A DNA stretch of 27,009 bases from Bacteroidaceae bacterium (GCA_017467745.1 JAFUKV010000009.1:1-27009), one strand, 5' to 3'. Numbered from the stretch's first letter, positions 7,935 through 15,206 are shown. Notes: generated by a model from the letters alone, not told the origin. Numbers and translations: made by a program.

Positions 7935-9521
7935 TTATCGTCGAAATTCGGGCAGTATAGCAGATGCCGCCGCATTCGGAGACCGGATTCGTAAAATGCT
8001 CGATACCGTAGGCGCAATTGATGTAGCTTCTATTTCTCTGGTAACCCGTTCCGGTTTTATATTCCGTCCGAAAAAGAAAGTCGGAGCCGGAATAGCATTA
8101 TTGCGTACATATTCGCGGGTACCGTTTAAATCTTCATATACGATTTCCCAACCCGGACGTATCTCTAACAACAAATCGCCCGAAAAGTTCCGATGATATC
8201 CGCATCGCATCGCATCTACACGGTCGTTCCATTTTCCGTGCATCAGTTGATGAGAGGTTACCACATCCTGTACTCCGGCCATCTGCACGAGAAACTCAGC
8301 CGCTTTCGTCTGAATATCGTTTATATCTATCAACTTATCGGCTATCACCTTCCGGTTCAAAAAAATCTGCCCGTTATGGTAGCCCTCTACCCAATGCTGT
8401 TCGCCGTACACAGCCATTAGATACATATTCAACAGCGATACCGCCCGTTTAGGGAAAAACTCTCCCGTAGGAACGCCATAACTGCTGACCTCTTTTCCCT
8501 CTCCTTCAAAATGACCGGTAGAAGATACAAAAATCAACACATTATTCAGTCCTACCTTTTTATCTATCAAATCGAGCAATTGGGCTATATCCCTATCTAA
8601 GCGCAAATAAGTATCCTGTATTTCGGCACTGTATTCTTGTACGCTTTTATATTGATAATTAGATGCAGAATATCCGACATTCAAAAAATCAGGAATCCCT
8701 TTTAACCCGAACTGCACATGGTCAAACAACAGAGCCACCATACGATTCACTTCTCTGTTTACCAAACCGCTCGATTTCAAATCGATAAACTGTTTTTCCT
8801 TACTTTTGGAAAAGTCGTGTTTAAAGTCAAACTCCTGTGTAGGTGCATACGGTATGTAATGATACTGTCGAACGGGCAACAACGGTTTCCACGTCATCGT
8901 ATCAATGCGTTTCGACAACGGCTCTTTCTGGTTCATCTGCTCCACATACCACGGCATCTCTTTGTAGTGTGTAGTAGATGCCCAGTTCCCGGTAGAATTA
9001 TCTATCCAAAATACCGAATTGGCAGCATGGCCGGCACTTATCATAGCCTGTTCGAGCGACGGAGCGACAGCATAAACATCGCTTTTCCCGTCTGAGGCAA
9101 CTTTCAATTCATCGCAAACGGTAGAAGTGAGCAACGCTTTCGGCGACACAAAATCGTCCGTAAAATTTCCCGGCTTCTCCAAATCATAAAATATCGGCTC
9201 TACCCGACCCTTTTCCGTATTGAAAACAGTGCTCGAAACAATGCCGTGATAGCACGGATTAGCACCGGTAAAAATAGTGGCAACGGCCGAAGCGCAATTC
9301 ACGTTAGGATAATCGAACTTTACGTTCTCATACATGATACCCTCATTCATTAACCGCCTGAAACCACCGCTTCCAAACGCATTTTGCATCATCAGCAAAT
9401 AATCCGTTCGCAATTGATCTATCGTAATACCGACCACCAATTTCGGCGCATTCACCGTTTGTTGCGCCGACAACGGAGTCGTTGCCAATATCAAAAATAA
9501 TGAAGCAAATAATTTATTCAT
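7935..9521 (-). CDS. Alkaline-phosphatase-fold (type I phosphodiesterase/PafA-like) exported protein, probable pseudoenzyme
   Basis: The 528-residue protein starts with a signal peptide ending LSAQQ, so it is periplasmic or lipid-associated. I chose the ATG at 9521 because of that peptide; the frame runs 22 codons further upstream but overlaps lnb. The fold is that of the type I phosphodiesterase/PafA group: VVGITIDQLRTDYL keeps the first metal Asp (Asp35), followed by TIFTGANPCYHGI and DTYLRLDRDIAQLLDLID. Other active-site positions look lost. The nucleophile region reads NVNCASAVAT (76-82), the TDYxGH motif reads SASNYQYK (285-292), the SDHG motif reads SSTGHF (333-338), and the late THG motif reads NGTREY. 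These comparisons are from memory, without an alignment. I infer a non-catalytic or strongly diverged member. It lies between lnb and secA, 32 bases after lnb. Confidence 0.85.
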   Translation of the reverse strand: MNKLFASLFLILATTPLSAQQTVNAPKLVVGITIDQLRTDYLLMMQNAFGSGGFRRLMNEGIMYENVKFDYPNVNCASAVATIFTGANPCYHGIVSSTVFNTEKGRVEPIFYDLEKPGNFTDDFVSPKALLTSTVCDELKVASDGKSDVYAVAPSLEQAMISAGHAANSVFWIDNSTGNWASTTHYKEMPWYVEQMNQKEPLSKRIDTMTWKPLLPVRQYHYIPYAPTQEFDFKHDFSKSKEKQFIDLKSSGLVNREVNRMVALLFDHVQFGLKGIPDFLNVGYSASNYQYKSVQEYSAEIQDTYLRLDRDIAQLLDLIDKKVGLNNVLIFVSSTGHFEGEGKEVSSYGVPTGEFFPKRAVSLLNMYLMAVYGEQHWVEGYHNGQIFLNRKVIADKLIDINDIQTKAAEFLVQMAGVQDVVTSHQLMHGKWNDRVDAMRCGYHRNFSGDLLLEIRPGWEIVYEDLNGTREYVRNNAIPAPTFFFGRNIKPERVTREIEATSIAPTVSSILRIRSPNAAASAILPEFRR

Positions 9522-9553
9522 CTTTTTTTCTTTAAAACATCCGCAGCGCCACT

Positions 9554-10744
9554 CTACCCGGATTTTCGTTCCATTGCCACACCGCACGCCGACCGTACCA
9601 GCATAGCAACAATCAACCCGATAAACGCCTCGTTAAATTGTTGCGGAATAACGTTCCATAACAACAGAAACGCAATTAACACGGCAAAGTTAATAAAATG
9701 ATAATAATAGACTATTTTTTTTGCCGATTTTAGCCAAACCGCCACCGCAATAAACAAATGAAACGGATGCAGCCAAAAAGCAGAATAGTTAGGATATGTG
9801 GCGGGATGCTCCGATACGAACATCAAAAAAAACAATACGCACCCCGTTATTCCGTATAATAAAAACAACAACGAGTCAAACCAACGCAACTGCCAGCCTC
9901 TCCTATATTGCCATACAGAAAGCAATGCGGCAAATATCGCCACCAACCACGAAACAGCCAATGGAGACAACACAGTACCCTCATTTTCATCAGCCTCTTC
10001 CGCATCGCTGCTAATCAACACATCTGTTTTACAAACCAAATCTCTCACAACGGAGTCCGTTTCAACCTGCGCCGAAGCAAAAGCCTTCATCAGATTATCC
10101 GGCAAAAAAAGACTCTCTTTGAACGTAATCGACTTATCTATACGACTGCCTAATGCCAAATCTATTCCGAAAGTGAGCCATTTGTCCGGCTTGGTACAAG
10201 CATGTATTAACGATCGGAACGTGCCTTGAACAAACACAGTATCATACCGAACTACACCGCCGGCATTCCGCAAAATAATATCTTCCGCCCTTGTTGAACA
10301 GTTATCAAACAGGAAATTATATCTATATACTCTATTTTCCGGCAAACTATTGCTATTTAACGCGTCAAACAAGGCATACGCTTCGGCCTGCGTCAAATTC
10401 AACTGTTGCTGATATACCGTAGAATTACGCATGGCGTAGCTGAACAAAAAGTCTCGAAAACGGTCTATTCCCAGCCAATAATCCGTCTCACCTTTGGTAA
10501 AACGATAAATGAAATTCGGGGTACTGAAACTGAACATCCCGTAATTATAGATAATGTCTATTTTTTTTGCCGGACGCTGTACCCGTATAGCCGTATGTCC
10601 GAAACGTTCATAAGCCTCCGAACCGGGCGAACAGGTTATCAAACTCACCGTCAACGAATCTCCGGTAGTATCGGCAAACAAATCTACCGGCAAAAAAAGC
10701 AATAATGAAAAAAACAGAATTTTGCAATACACAAACTTTCGCAT
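9554..10744 (-). CDS. lnb: DUF4105/Lnb-family membrane protein, probable lipoprotein N-acyltransferase
   Basis: A signal peptide or first membrane segment (residues 1-24) is followed by a periplasmic DUF4105 (Lnb N-terminal) domain and about five C-terminal membrane segments (roughly residues 255-390), 396 residues in all. The domain carries the Cys/His pair expected for this family: His50 in ERFGHTAIRV and Cys149 in FLFDNCSTR. Lnb enzymes N-acylate the amino-terminal diacylglyceryl-cysteine of lipoproteins, and a Bacteroides member of this family has, to my recollection, been shown to be the missing lipoprotein N-acyltransferase of that genus. The start at 10744 is preferred; in-frame ATGs at 10765 and 10777 also lie downstream of the -7 box. 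It heads a cluster with the phosphatase-like gene and secA. Family placement is firm, the enzymatic role is an inference. Confidence 0.8.
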   Translation of the reverse strand: MRKFVYCKILFFSLLLFLPVDLFADTTGDSLTVSLITCSPGSEAYERFGHTAIRVQRPAKKIDIIYNYGMFSFSTPNFIYRFTKGETDYWLGIDRFRDFLFSYAMRNSTVYQQQLNLTQAEAYALFDALNSNSLPENRVYRYNFLFDNCSTRAEDIILRNAGGVVRYDTVFVQGTFRSLIHACTKPDKWLTFGIDLALGSRIDKSITFKESLFLPDNLMKAFASAQVETDSVVRDLVCKTDVLISSDAEEADENEGTVLSPLAVSWLVAIFAALLSVWQYRRGWQLRWFDSLLFLLYGITGCVLFFLMFVSEHPATYPNYSAFWLHPFHLFIAVAVWLKSAKKIVYYYHFINFAVLIAFLLLWNVIPQQFNEAFIGLIVAMLVRSACGVAMERKSG

Positions 10745-10794
10745 AAATGTAACTATAACTCTCATCCCCAAAAACACATCGAAAATATGAGATA

Positions 10795-10802
10795 CAAATG
10801 TA
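10795..10802 (-). promoter_or_regulatory. Putative -7 promoter box for the lnb cluster
   Basis: The minus strand reads TACATTTG, an exact TAnnTTTG match, about 50 bases upstream of the lnb start. A clear -33 element is not visible. Confidence 0.5.
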
Positions 10803-10921
10803 ATGCGATTTTACCGAAATTAAGAATATTACCCCGATTAATTCTACATTCATCATTCCCCTCAAACCTAAAAGATAGAAAAAGCAGTTTAAAACTATTT
10901 TTCCATAACATCCAATAAACG

Positions 10922-10955
10922 AAAAAGGCTGCAAAAAGCATTACTTTTTGCAGCC
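10922..10955 (-). terminator. Intrinsic terminator of the LysM lipoprotein gene
   Basis: GGCTGCAAAAAG (10927-10938) pairs perfectly with CTTTTTGCAGCC (10944-10955) around a 5-base loop. On the minus strand the stem is followed by five Ts. It lies 40 bases beyond the LysM gene stop, between that gene and the lnb promoter. Confidence 0.85.
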
Positions 10956-10995
10956 ACTCCCTTTTATTAACTATCTATTAAGCAAAAAACACAAA

Positions 10996-11547
10996 CTACT
11001 TGACTAAAATTTTAAGTTTAGTTCCCTTAACGACATCGGCAGAACTCAGCTTATTCCATTTAATTATATCTGCAATTGTTACATTATAGGACGTTGCAAT
11101 AGCAGAGAGGGTCTCTCCTTCTTTAACCTCATGAAAAAACAACATCGTTTCTTCCGACTGGCCATTATTTACAGGCACATCCTGCTTTTTCACATCTGCC
11201 TCATAAAGCGGTGTTCCTTCGACAACAAAACTGTTTTGCCCATACAGAAGGATAGACCACCCCTTACTTTTCACAACACCGTCTACCAATCCTATCGCAC
11301 CCGGATACTTGTCGATTGCTCTATCAATTGCCTCTTTCATATTAGGAGTGCCAATAGGCAAAAACAAAATCACATGACTTCTATCAACCCCTTTAACACG
11401 TTGATCTGCTTTCTGCAATGAGGCTACTTGATTTCCTAACGGAACATTTCTTGTAGAAATAACCGTAAAATCTGTTAATCTGTGAGAACAACTACTCATT
11501 CCCACCAGTAGAAGAAATACTCCTACAAAAAAAGAAACACTTTTCAT
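10996..11547 (-). CDS. LysM-domain lipoprotein
   Basis: This is a 183-residue envelope lipoprotein. The signal peptide ends in lipobox GMSSC, so it is anchored through that Cys. The middle part (roughly residues 25-115, containing VISTRNVPLG, GAIGLVDGVVKSKGW and LLYGQNSFVVEGTPL) is a small domain I do not recognise with confidence; it faintly resembles the TRL-like lipoprotein domain. The last 45 residues form a LysM repeat (HEVKEGETLSAIATSYNVT, then IIKWNKL and GTKLKIL), which in other proteins binds peptidoglycan or other GlcNAc polymers. I start at 11547, because the open frame 21 codons upstream adds an acidic tail before the signal peptide. It is a single-gene unit with its own terminator. 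The role could be cell-wall anchoring; no enzyme motif is visible. Confidence 0.85.
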   Translation of the reverse strand: MKSVSFFVGVFLLLVGMSSCSHRLTDFTVISTRNVPLGNQVASLQKADQRVKGVDRSHVILFLPIGTPNMKEAIDRAIDKYPGAIGLVDGVVKSKGWSILLYGQNSFVVEGTPLYEADVKKQDVPVNNGQSEETMLFFHEVKEGETLSAIATSYNVTIADIIKWNKLSSADVVKGTKLKILVK

Positions 11548-11709
11548 ACCTAAACTGATTTTAATAAACATTTCGCAGGAAAAATTTTCATAATCATCTT
11601 CGATAAACAAAATGCAAAACCGATAAACACATCTTGAAAATGTCTATTCACAACCATAAAAATTAATCCTCTTTTGATTATACTTTGATATTTCTAAATC
11701 ATTCTACTG

Positions 11710-11734
11710 GTATTTCTCTTACAAAGAGAAATAC
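11710..11734. repeat. Palindromic element, copy 1
   Basis: GTATTTCTCTT and AAGAGAAATAC form perfect 11-base arms around ACA. The core TCTCTTACAAAGAGAAAT (11715-11732) recurs inverted at 11853-11870. It lies about 165 bases upstream of the LysM gene start and about 80 bases upstream of a plus-strand promoter-like pair. Confidence 0.7.
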
Positions 11735-11810
11735 ATATCTGATACAAAACACTTTACATAGAATATGCTTAATTTCTAATATATTTGTTCAACTTTTTTC
11801 TCTATTTTGA

Positions 11811-11841
11811 TTGTTATTTTACGTAGAATTACATAATTTTG
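11811..11841 (+). promoter_or_regulatory. Plus-strand promoter-like pair in gene-free region
   Basis: TTG at 11811-11813 and TAATTTTG at 11834-11841 are separated by 20 bases. This fits the Bacteroidota -33/-7 layout (TTG, 19-21 bases, TAnnTTTG). No protein gene follows on the plus strand, so if active it would make an untranslated or tiny-ORF transcript starting near 11848. Confidence 0.45.
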
Positions 11842-11852
11842 TGTAATTAAAG

Positions 11853-11870
11853 ATTTCTCTTTGTAAGAGA
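11853..11870. repeat. Palindromic element, copy 2 (inverted)
   Basis: ATTTCTCTTTGTAAGAGA is the exact reverse complement of the core of copy 1 at 11715-11732. It falls at the predicted start of the plus-strand transcript and is followed by TTCCTTTTTT, so it could be an operator or, less likely, a weak terminator. Confidence 0.7.
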
Positions 11871-12190
11871 TTCCTTTTTTAAGGCTCATTACAAACAGAT
11901 ATTTAACGTTTTGTACAAATTAATCAGATTTTAATTTTAACTCCTTTCCTCTAAAATTGCGATATACCATCAAAAACCTCTTTTGCAAAAAATATTTTAT
12001 TATCCCCAAACCGAATAAATAGAATGTTTTTCATAAAGTTCAAAACAATGCGTTACCCAAACGACTTATTCTAAAACTTACCTCTCCCCTTTTTTGTTTA
12101 TAAAACAGAAACAAAAATCTATATTCAAGATTAATATAAAAAAAACGATATGAATAAACAAAAATTACAATTCTCCCTTCAATAACAAAC

Positions 12191-12223
12191 AAGAGGCGTC
12201 CTGCTGCATTGGACGCCTCTTTT
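12191..12223 (+). terminator. Strong intrinsic terminator, plus strand
   Basis: AAGAGGCGTCC (12191-12201) and GGACGCCTCTT (12211-12221) form an 11-bp perfect GC-rich stem with a 9-base loop, running into TTTT on the plus strand. On the minus strand the following sequence is only GTTTGTTATT, so plus is the better direction. No plus-strand protein gene precedes it. Confidence 0.75.
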
Positions 12224-12473
12224 GAGGGATAAAAACAAAAAAAACGATAGATGATTAATCTACGATAGATTTAAGGATTTGTCTGTTCTCATCACGAGAA
12301 GAGTTTTTGTTCTACAAAAAGTTTTTTCTACAATTTAACTATAAAAATTAACCGAGTACAAATATATATTTTTTTATTTTTATATGCAAATAAAAATCGA
12401 CAAAATCCTCTATATTAAGGTATCAATAACCTTATTTTGCCAATAAACAATTCTTTTTTATCTATAATTATGT

Positions 12474-12516
12474 AAAAAAGAGGGGTAAAGAAAGCCTCAA
12501 CGGCGGTCTCCACCCC
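12474..12516 (-). terminator. Probable terminator of the porin-P-II-amtB operon
   Basis: On the minus strand GGGGT and ACCCC enclose 25 bases that can form an inner GCC/GGC hairpin, followed by TCTTTTTT. It lies about 90 bases after the amtB stop. The outer stem is only 5 bp, so the call is moderate. Confidence 0.5.
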
Positions 12517-12604
12517 ATAGGATATACAAAAGCGTGGTTTTAGGTTATATCTATATGTCTTTTGCAACAATCATAGTCAAAGTTTAGGTTTATATATTTT
12601 TTAA

Positions 12605-13972
12605 TCAGTTATATGCCGATTCTCCATGTTCATAAATGTCGAGGCCTTCCTCTTCAATACGAGCAGGAACTCTCAATCCATGTATTTTATCGAGGCCTTT
12701 AAAAACGATGAATCCCATTACGGCTGCCCATGCACCCACAATCAACGCTCCAAATAACTGTGCAAGAAAGAATCCCCAACCGAAGCCGTAAAATAATCCT
12801 GTACTCGTAGAAAACAACCCCGTTAATATTGTTCCGGCAAAACCGCATACACCATGTACAGAAGATGCGCCCACCGGGTCATCTACTTTCAAAACATAAT
12901 CAATAAACTCTACCGCATATACCATCAATACACCGCAAATAGCGCCTATCGCCACCGCTCCTGCCGGAGATACGAGGTCGCAACCTGCCGTAATCCCCAC
13001 CAGACCAGCAAGAATACCATTCAATGTCAACGAGAGCGAAGGTTTTCTATATTTCAACCAGCTTGTAACCAAAGAGCAAAACCCTCCTGCACAAGCAGCC
13101 AAATTCGTTGTTAAAAACACATGCGATATAGCCGTAGCGTTTTCCGTACCGGAAGCCGCTAATTGAGAACCGGGATTAAACCCGAACCAACCGAACCAAA
13201 GAATAAACACGCCCAAAGCCGCAATAGTAAGATTATGTCCCGGAATAGCCTTTGAACGACCGTCTTTTCCGTATTTACCCAAACGCGGGCCGATAATGGC
13301 AGCTCCTACCAAAGCAATAACCCCGCCTACCTCATGCACAATAGTAGACCCGGCAAAATCATGGAACGTATTGCCGAATAAACTCATCATAAAGCTATCC
13401 TCATCGCCGTTCATCAACCAACCGCCGCCCCACGTCCAATGTCCGGAAACAGGATAAATCAACACGCTAATAAACAAAGTATAAATCAGATACATCGAGA
13501 ACTTCGTTCGCTCTGCCATAGCACCGGATACAATCGTGGCGGAAGTAGCGCAAAATACCGTCTGGAAAATAAGAAATCCTTCTATGGGTAAACCCATATC
13601 ATGAAAAGATATATCACAAAAATGTGGTGTACCCACAAACACGCCTGCACCGAACATCAATCCGAAACCTACAAACCAAAACAAAAGAGACCCCAACGTA
13701 AAGTCAATAAAATTTTTCATTAAAATATTTGCCGTATTCTTCGTTCGTGTAAACCCGGCCTCAACCAACGCAAAACCCGGTTGCATAAAAAACACCAACA
13801 TAGCTGCCAACAACATCCAAACCGTATCAAGCGAACTATTAGTCTCGGCAATCATTTCCATCATATTTGCCGAAGCTGTATTCTGAGCACTTCCTGTCGT
13901 ACAAACCAGACACAAAACAACCAACAACAGAAATTTATACTTAACAAATTTATATAATATACACTTATCCAT
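12605..13972 (-). CDS. amtB: Ammonium transporter AmtB
   Basis: This is a 455-residue inner-membrane channel that moves ammonium/ammonia. An N-terminal signal-like segment ending about TGSAQ (residues 12-30) precedes the 11 membrane helices of the Amt family. Family landmarks are visible: MQPGFALVEAGFTRTKN (first helix), GHWTWGGGWL, the first pore histidine in STIVHEVGG (His213), GFNPGSQ, and the second pore histidine in SSVHGVCGFAG (His373). The twin histidines of the conduction pore are therefore intact. The C-terminus is short and acidic and ends at the DIYEHGESAYN region. It is the last gene of an operon, 45 bases after the P-II gene, as is common, since P-II blocks the channel when nitrogen is plentiful. 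Confidence 0.95.
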   Translation of the reverse strand: MDKCILYKFVKYKFLLLVVLCLVCTTGSAQNTASANMMEMIAETNSSLDTVWMLLAAMLVFFMQPGFALVEAGFTRTKNTANILMKNFIDFTLGSLLFWFVGFGLMFGAGVFVGTPHFCDISFHDMGLPIEGFLIFQTVFCATSATIVSGAMAERTKFSMYLIYTLFISVLIYPVSGHWTWGGGWLMNGDEDSFMMSLFGNTFHDFAGSTIVHEVGGVIALVGAAIIGPRLGKYGKDGRSKAIPGHNLTIAALGVFILWFGWFGFNPGSQLAASGTENATAISHVFLTTNLAACAGGFCSLVTSWLKYRKPSLSLTLNGILAGLVGITAGCDLVSPAGAVAIGAICGVLMVYAVEFIDYVLKVDDPVGASSVHGVCGFAGTILTGLFSTSTGLFYGFGWGFFLAQLFGALIVGAWAAVMGFIVFKGLDKIHGLRVPARIEEEGLDIYEHGESAYN

Positions 13973-14017
13973 AATTTTTACATTTTAATGTGATTTATTC
14001 CGAAAACAACCGAAAAT

Positions 14018-14368
14018 TTACTTCGAGGCATTATAAAGAGCTATATCCCCTCGCTCTCCTGTTCTGATACGGATAGCGTCTTCAAGCGGTATGATAAAAA
14101 TACGCCCGTCACCTATTTCTCCCGTCCGAGCAGCCTGCTGAATAGCCTCTACCGTTTTTTCCACATTAATATCGCGCACGATAACAGAAATCAATACCCG
14201 TTCTATATAGCTGGTATCGTATATTATCCCTCGATAAATACGCTCTTGGCGCGCTTTTCCCACGCCTCGCACATCGTAATACGAAAACCATTCTATATCG
14301 GCTATTTCAAGCGCCTCTTTCACTTCATCGAATTTAGTTTTACGAATAATAGCTTCAATCTTTTTCAT
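14018..14368 (-). CDS. P-II family nitrogen regulatory protein
   Basis: This is a 116-residue cytoplasmic trimeric sensor of 2-oxoglutarate and ATP/ADP that gates AmtB. The family signatures are present: MKKIEAIIRKTKFDEVKEAL at the start, TGEIGDGRIFI with the B-loop (about 81-91) and IRIRTGERGD at the end. The T-loop reads GVGKARQERIYRGIIYD. It is one residue shorter than in E. coli GlnB, still ends with a tyrosine at the position of the uridylylation site (Tyr50, equivalent to Tyr51), but lacks Gln at the usual place (position 39, here Ala). That Gln contacts Mg-ATP/2-oxoglutarate in GlnK/GlnB, so ligand sensing may differ. It sits between the porin gene (33 bases) and amtB (45 bases). GlnB and GlnK cannot be distinguished; the link to amtB favours a GlnK role. 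Confidence 0.93.
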   Translation of the reverse strand: MKKIEAIIRKTKFDEVKEALEIADIEWFSYYDVRGVGKARQERIYRGIIYDTSYIERVLISVIVRDINVEKTVEAIQQAARTGEIGDGRIFIIPLEDAIRIRTGERGDIALYNASK

Positions 14369-14401
14369 AACTCATATTTTTTACTGTTTATGTATTCTCT
14401 T

Positions 14402-15109
14402 TCAAAACGATAACCCAAACGACATATACGCTCTGTTAGCCGCCGGGTTAAATGTTACTTTGGCAAACACCGGCAAAGCGTATGTTTCATTCAATTTAAT
14501 CTTGCGAGCTCCTCCAACGCCTATGTTCACCACATCAAAGTTATCGGAATAAGCGCCTTTCCAAGGCGTAATACCCAACTCTATACACATATCGGTACTC
14601 CATAAATCAAAATCGTAAGCAGCTTCTACATAAGTCGAATAGTCTTGATCATTGCCATACCCCCAATCATCAGCCCCCGCAAAATTGGTATACCAACTCA
14701 AAGTCAGAGGAAACGACTTTCCAAAACTATATGAAACACCAGCTTCAAAAGTATGCGCCGTATTTTTATCCGTCTGATAATTAAAATATCTCGGAGATGC
14801 CGTATAATTAAACCAATAATCGGTAATCGTAGCGGAAAAACCTCCTATGGTATAACCGACCGTAAAATCCAATTCGAGGTCTGTTTTCGTTAAATCCGAC
14901 GAAGCCCATGCCCCGAATGAAAAGCCATTACACGTTATCCCCAAATTAGGTTGAAAACTTACCGATCCCAATTGCTGCCCGCGCCAGATATAGCTACTTA
15001 CCAAATCAGCACCCAAAGAAACTTCTTGCGCTGTCGCTTTTATGCACACACACATCTCTAACACAACAAATGCACACGCAAACATTTTCATTACAATACG
15101 TTTCATCAT
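14402..15109 (-). CDS. TorF-family putative outer-membrane porin
   Basis: A signal peptide ending near ATAQE is followed by a small beta-barrel-like protein, 235 residues. It is rich in alternating aromatic and polar strands and ends SFGLSF, with a C-terminal Phe typical of outer-membrane barrels. The opening SLGADLVSSYIWRGQQLG with a following SFQPNLG resembles the TorF/Gcw_chp family, known only as putative porins. It heads the P-II/amtB operon, so it is probably made under nitrogen limitation and may let ammonium or another small nitrogen compound cross the outer membrane; that role is inferred from position alone. Two adjacent ATG codons begin the frame; the upstream one is used here. Confidence 0.82.
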   Translation of the reverse strand: MMKRIVMKMFACAFVVLEMCVCIKATAQEVSLGADLVSSYIWRGQQLGSVSFQPNLGITCNGFSFGAWASSDLTKTDLELDFTVGYTIGGFSATITDYWFNYTASPRYFNYQTDKNTAHTFEAGVSYSFGKSFPLTLSWYTNFAGADDWGYGNDQDYSTYVEAAYDFDLWSTDMCIELGITPWKGAYSDNFDVVNIGVGGARKIKLNETYALPVFAKVTFNPAANRAYMSFGLSF

Positions 15110-15160
15110 TCCTCTTTTTTTAGTTGTTTACATTCATTTCTACCCAAAATATTACATATT

Positions 15161-15175
15161 GTTTGCGCAAACGTA
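15161..15175 (-). promoter_or_regulatory. Perfect palindrome overlapping a -7 box upstream of the porin gene
   Basis: GTTTGCGCAAAC (15161-15172) is a perfect 12-base palindrome. On the minus strand the -7 consensus match TACGTTTG (15175 down to 15168) overlaps it, so a bound regulator would cover this promoter. It is about 52 bases upstream of the porin start. Confidence 0.5.
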
Positions 15176-15206
15176 AATAATAAATCTTTCTGTCATATTT
15201 ACACCA

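Larger units (their letters stand above)
11848..12223 (+). ncRNA. Candidate small RNA transcript, about 375 nt
   Basis: The span is bounded by the plus-strand promoter-like pair at its start and by a strong intrinsic terminator at its end. No coding frame of useful size lies inside, only an 11-codon frame at 12150-12185 (MNKQKLQFSLQ) immediately before the terminator. I do not recognise a known RNA family such as 6S, tmRNA, RNase P or SRP RNA. This is an inference from signals only; the transcript could instead be shorter, beginning near 12130 from a weaker promoter-like pair. Confidence 0.3.
11548..12604. other. 1.06 kb gene-free AT-rich region with RNA-like signals
   Basis: No convincing protein gene is present. 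The region holds two oppositely oriented copies of an 18-base palindromic element, a plus-strand promoter-like pair, a very short open frame, a strong plus-strand terminator near 12.2 kb, a weaker hairpin with T-run at about 12283-12306, a 9-base direct repeat ACGATAGAT (12244 and 12262), and the probable amtB terminator. Between these the sequence is low-complexity A/T. Confidence 0.6.

Noticed and set aside
10608..10934. Minus-strand frame of 108 codons overlapping the lnb start
   Set aside because: Crosses the lnb promoter box and the LysM gene terminator in another frame than lnb; product has no recognisable feature.
11853..11880. Dyad followed by TTCCTTTTTT as a terminator
   Set aside because: The perfect stem is only 6 bp and AT-rich, and the same element occurs inverted at 11710 without a T-run, so an operator-like repeat explains it better.
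12480..12516. GGGGT...ACCCC region as a structured RNA or riboswitch
   Set aside because: It lies downstream of amtB on the transcribed strand and is followed by a T-run, so a terminator is the simpler reading. I could not match it to a known riboswitch.
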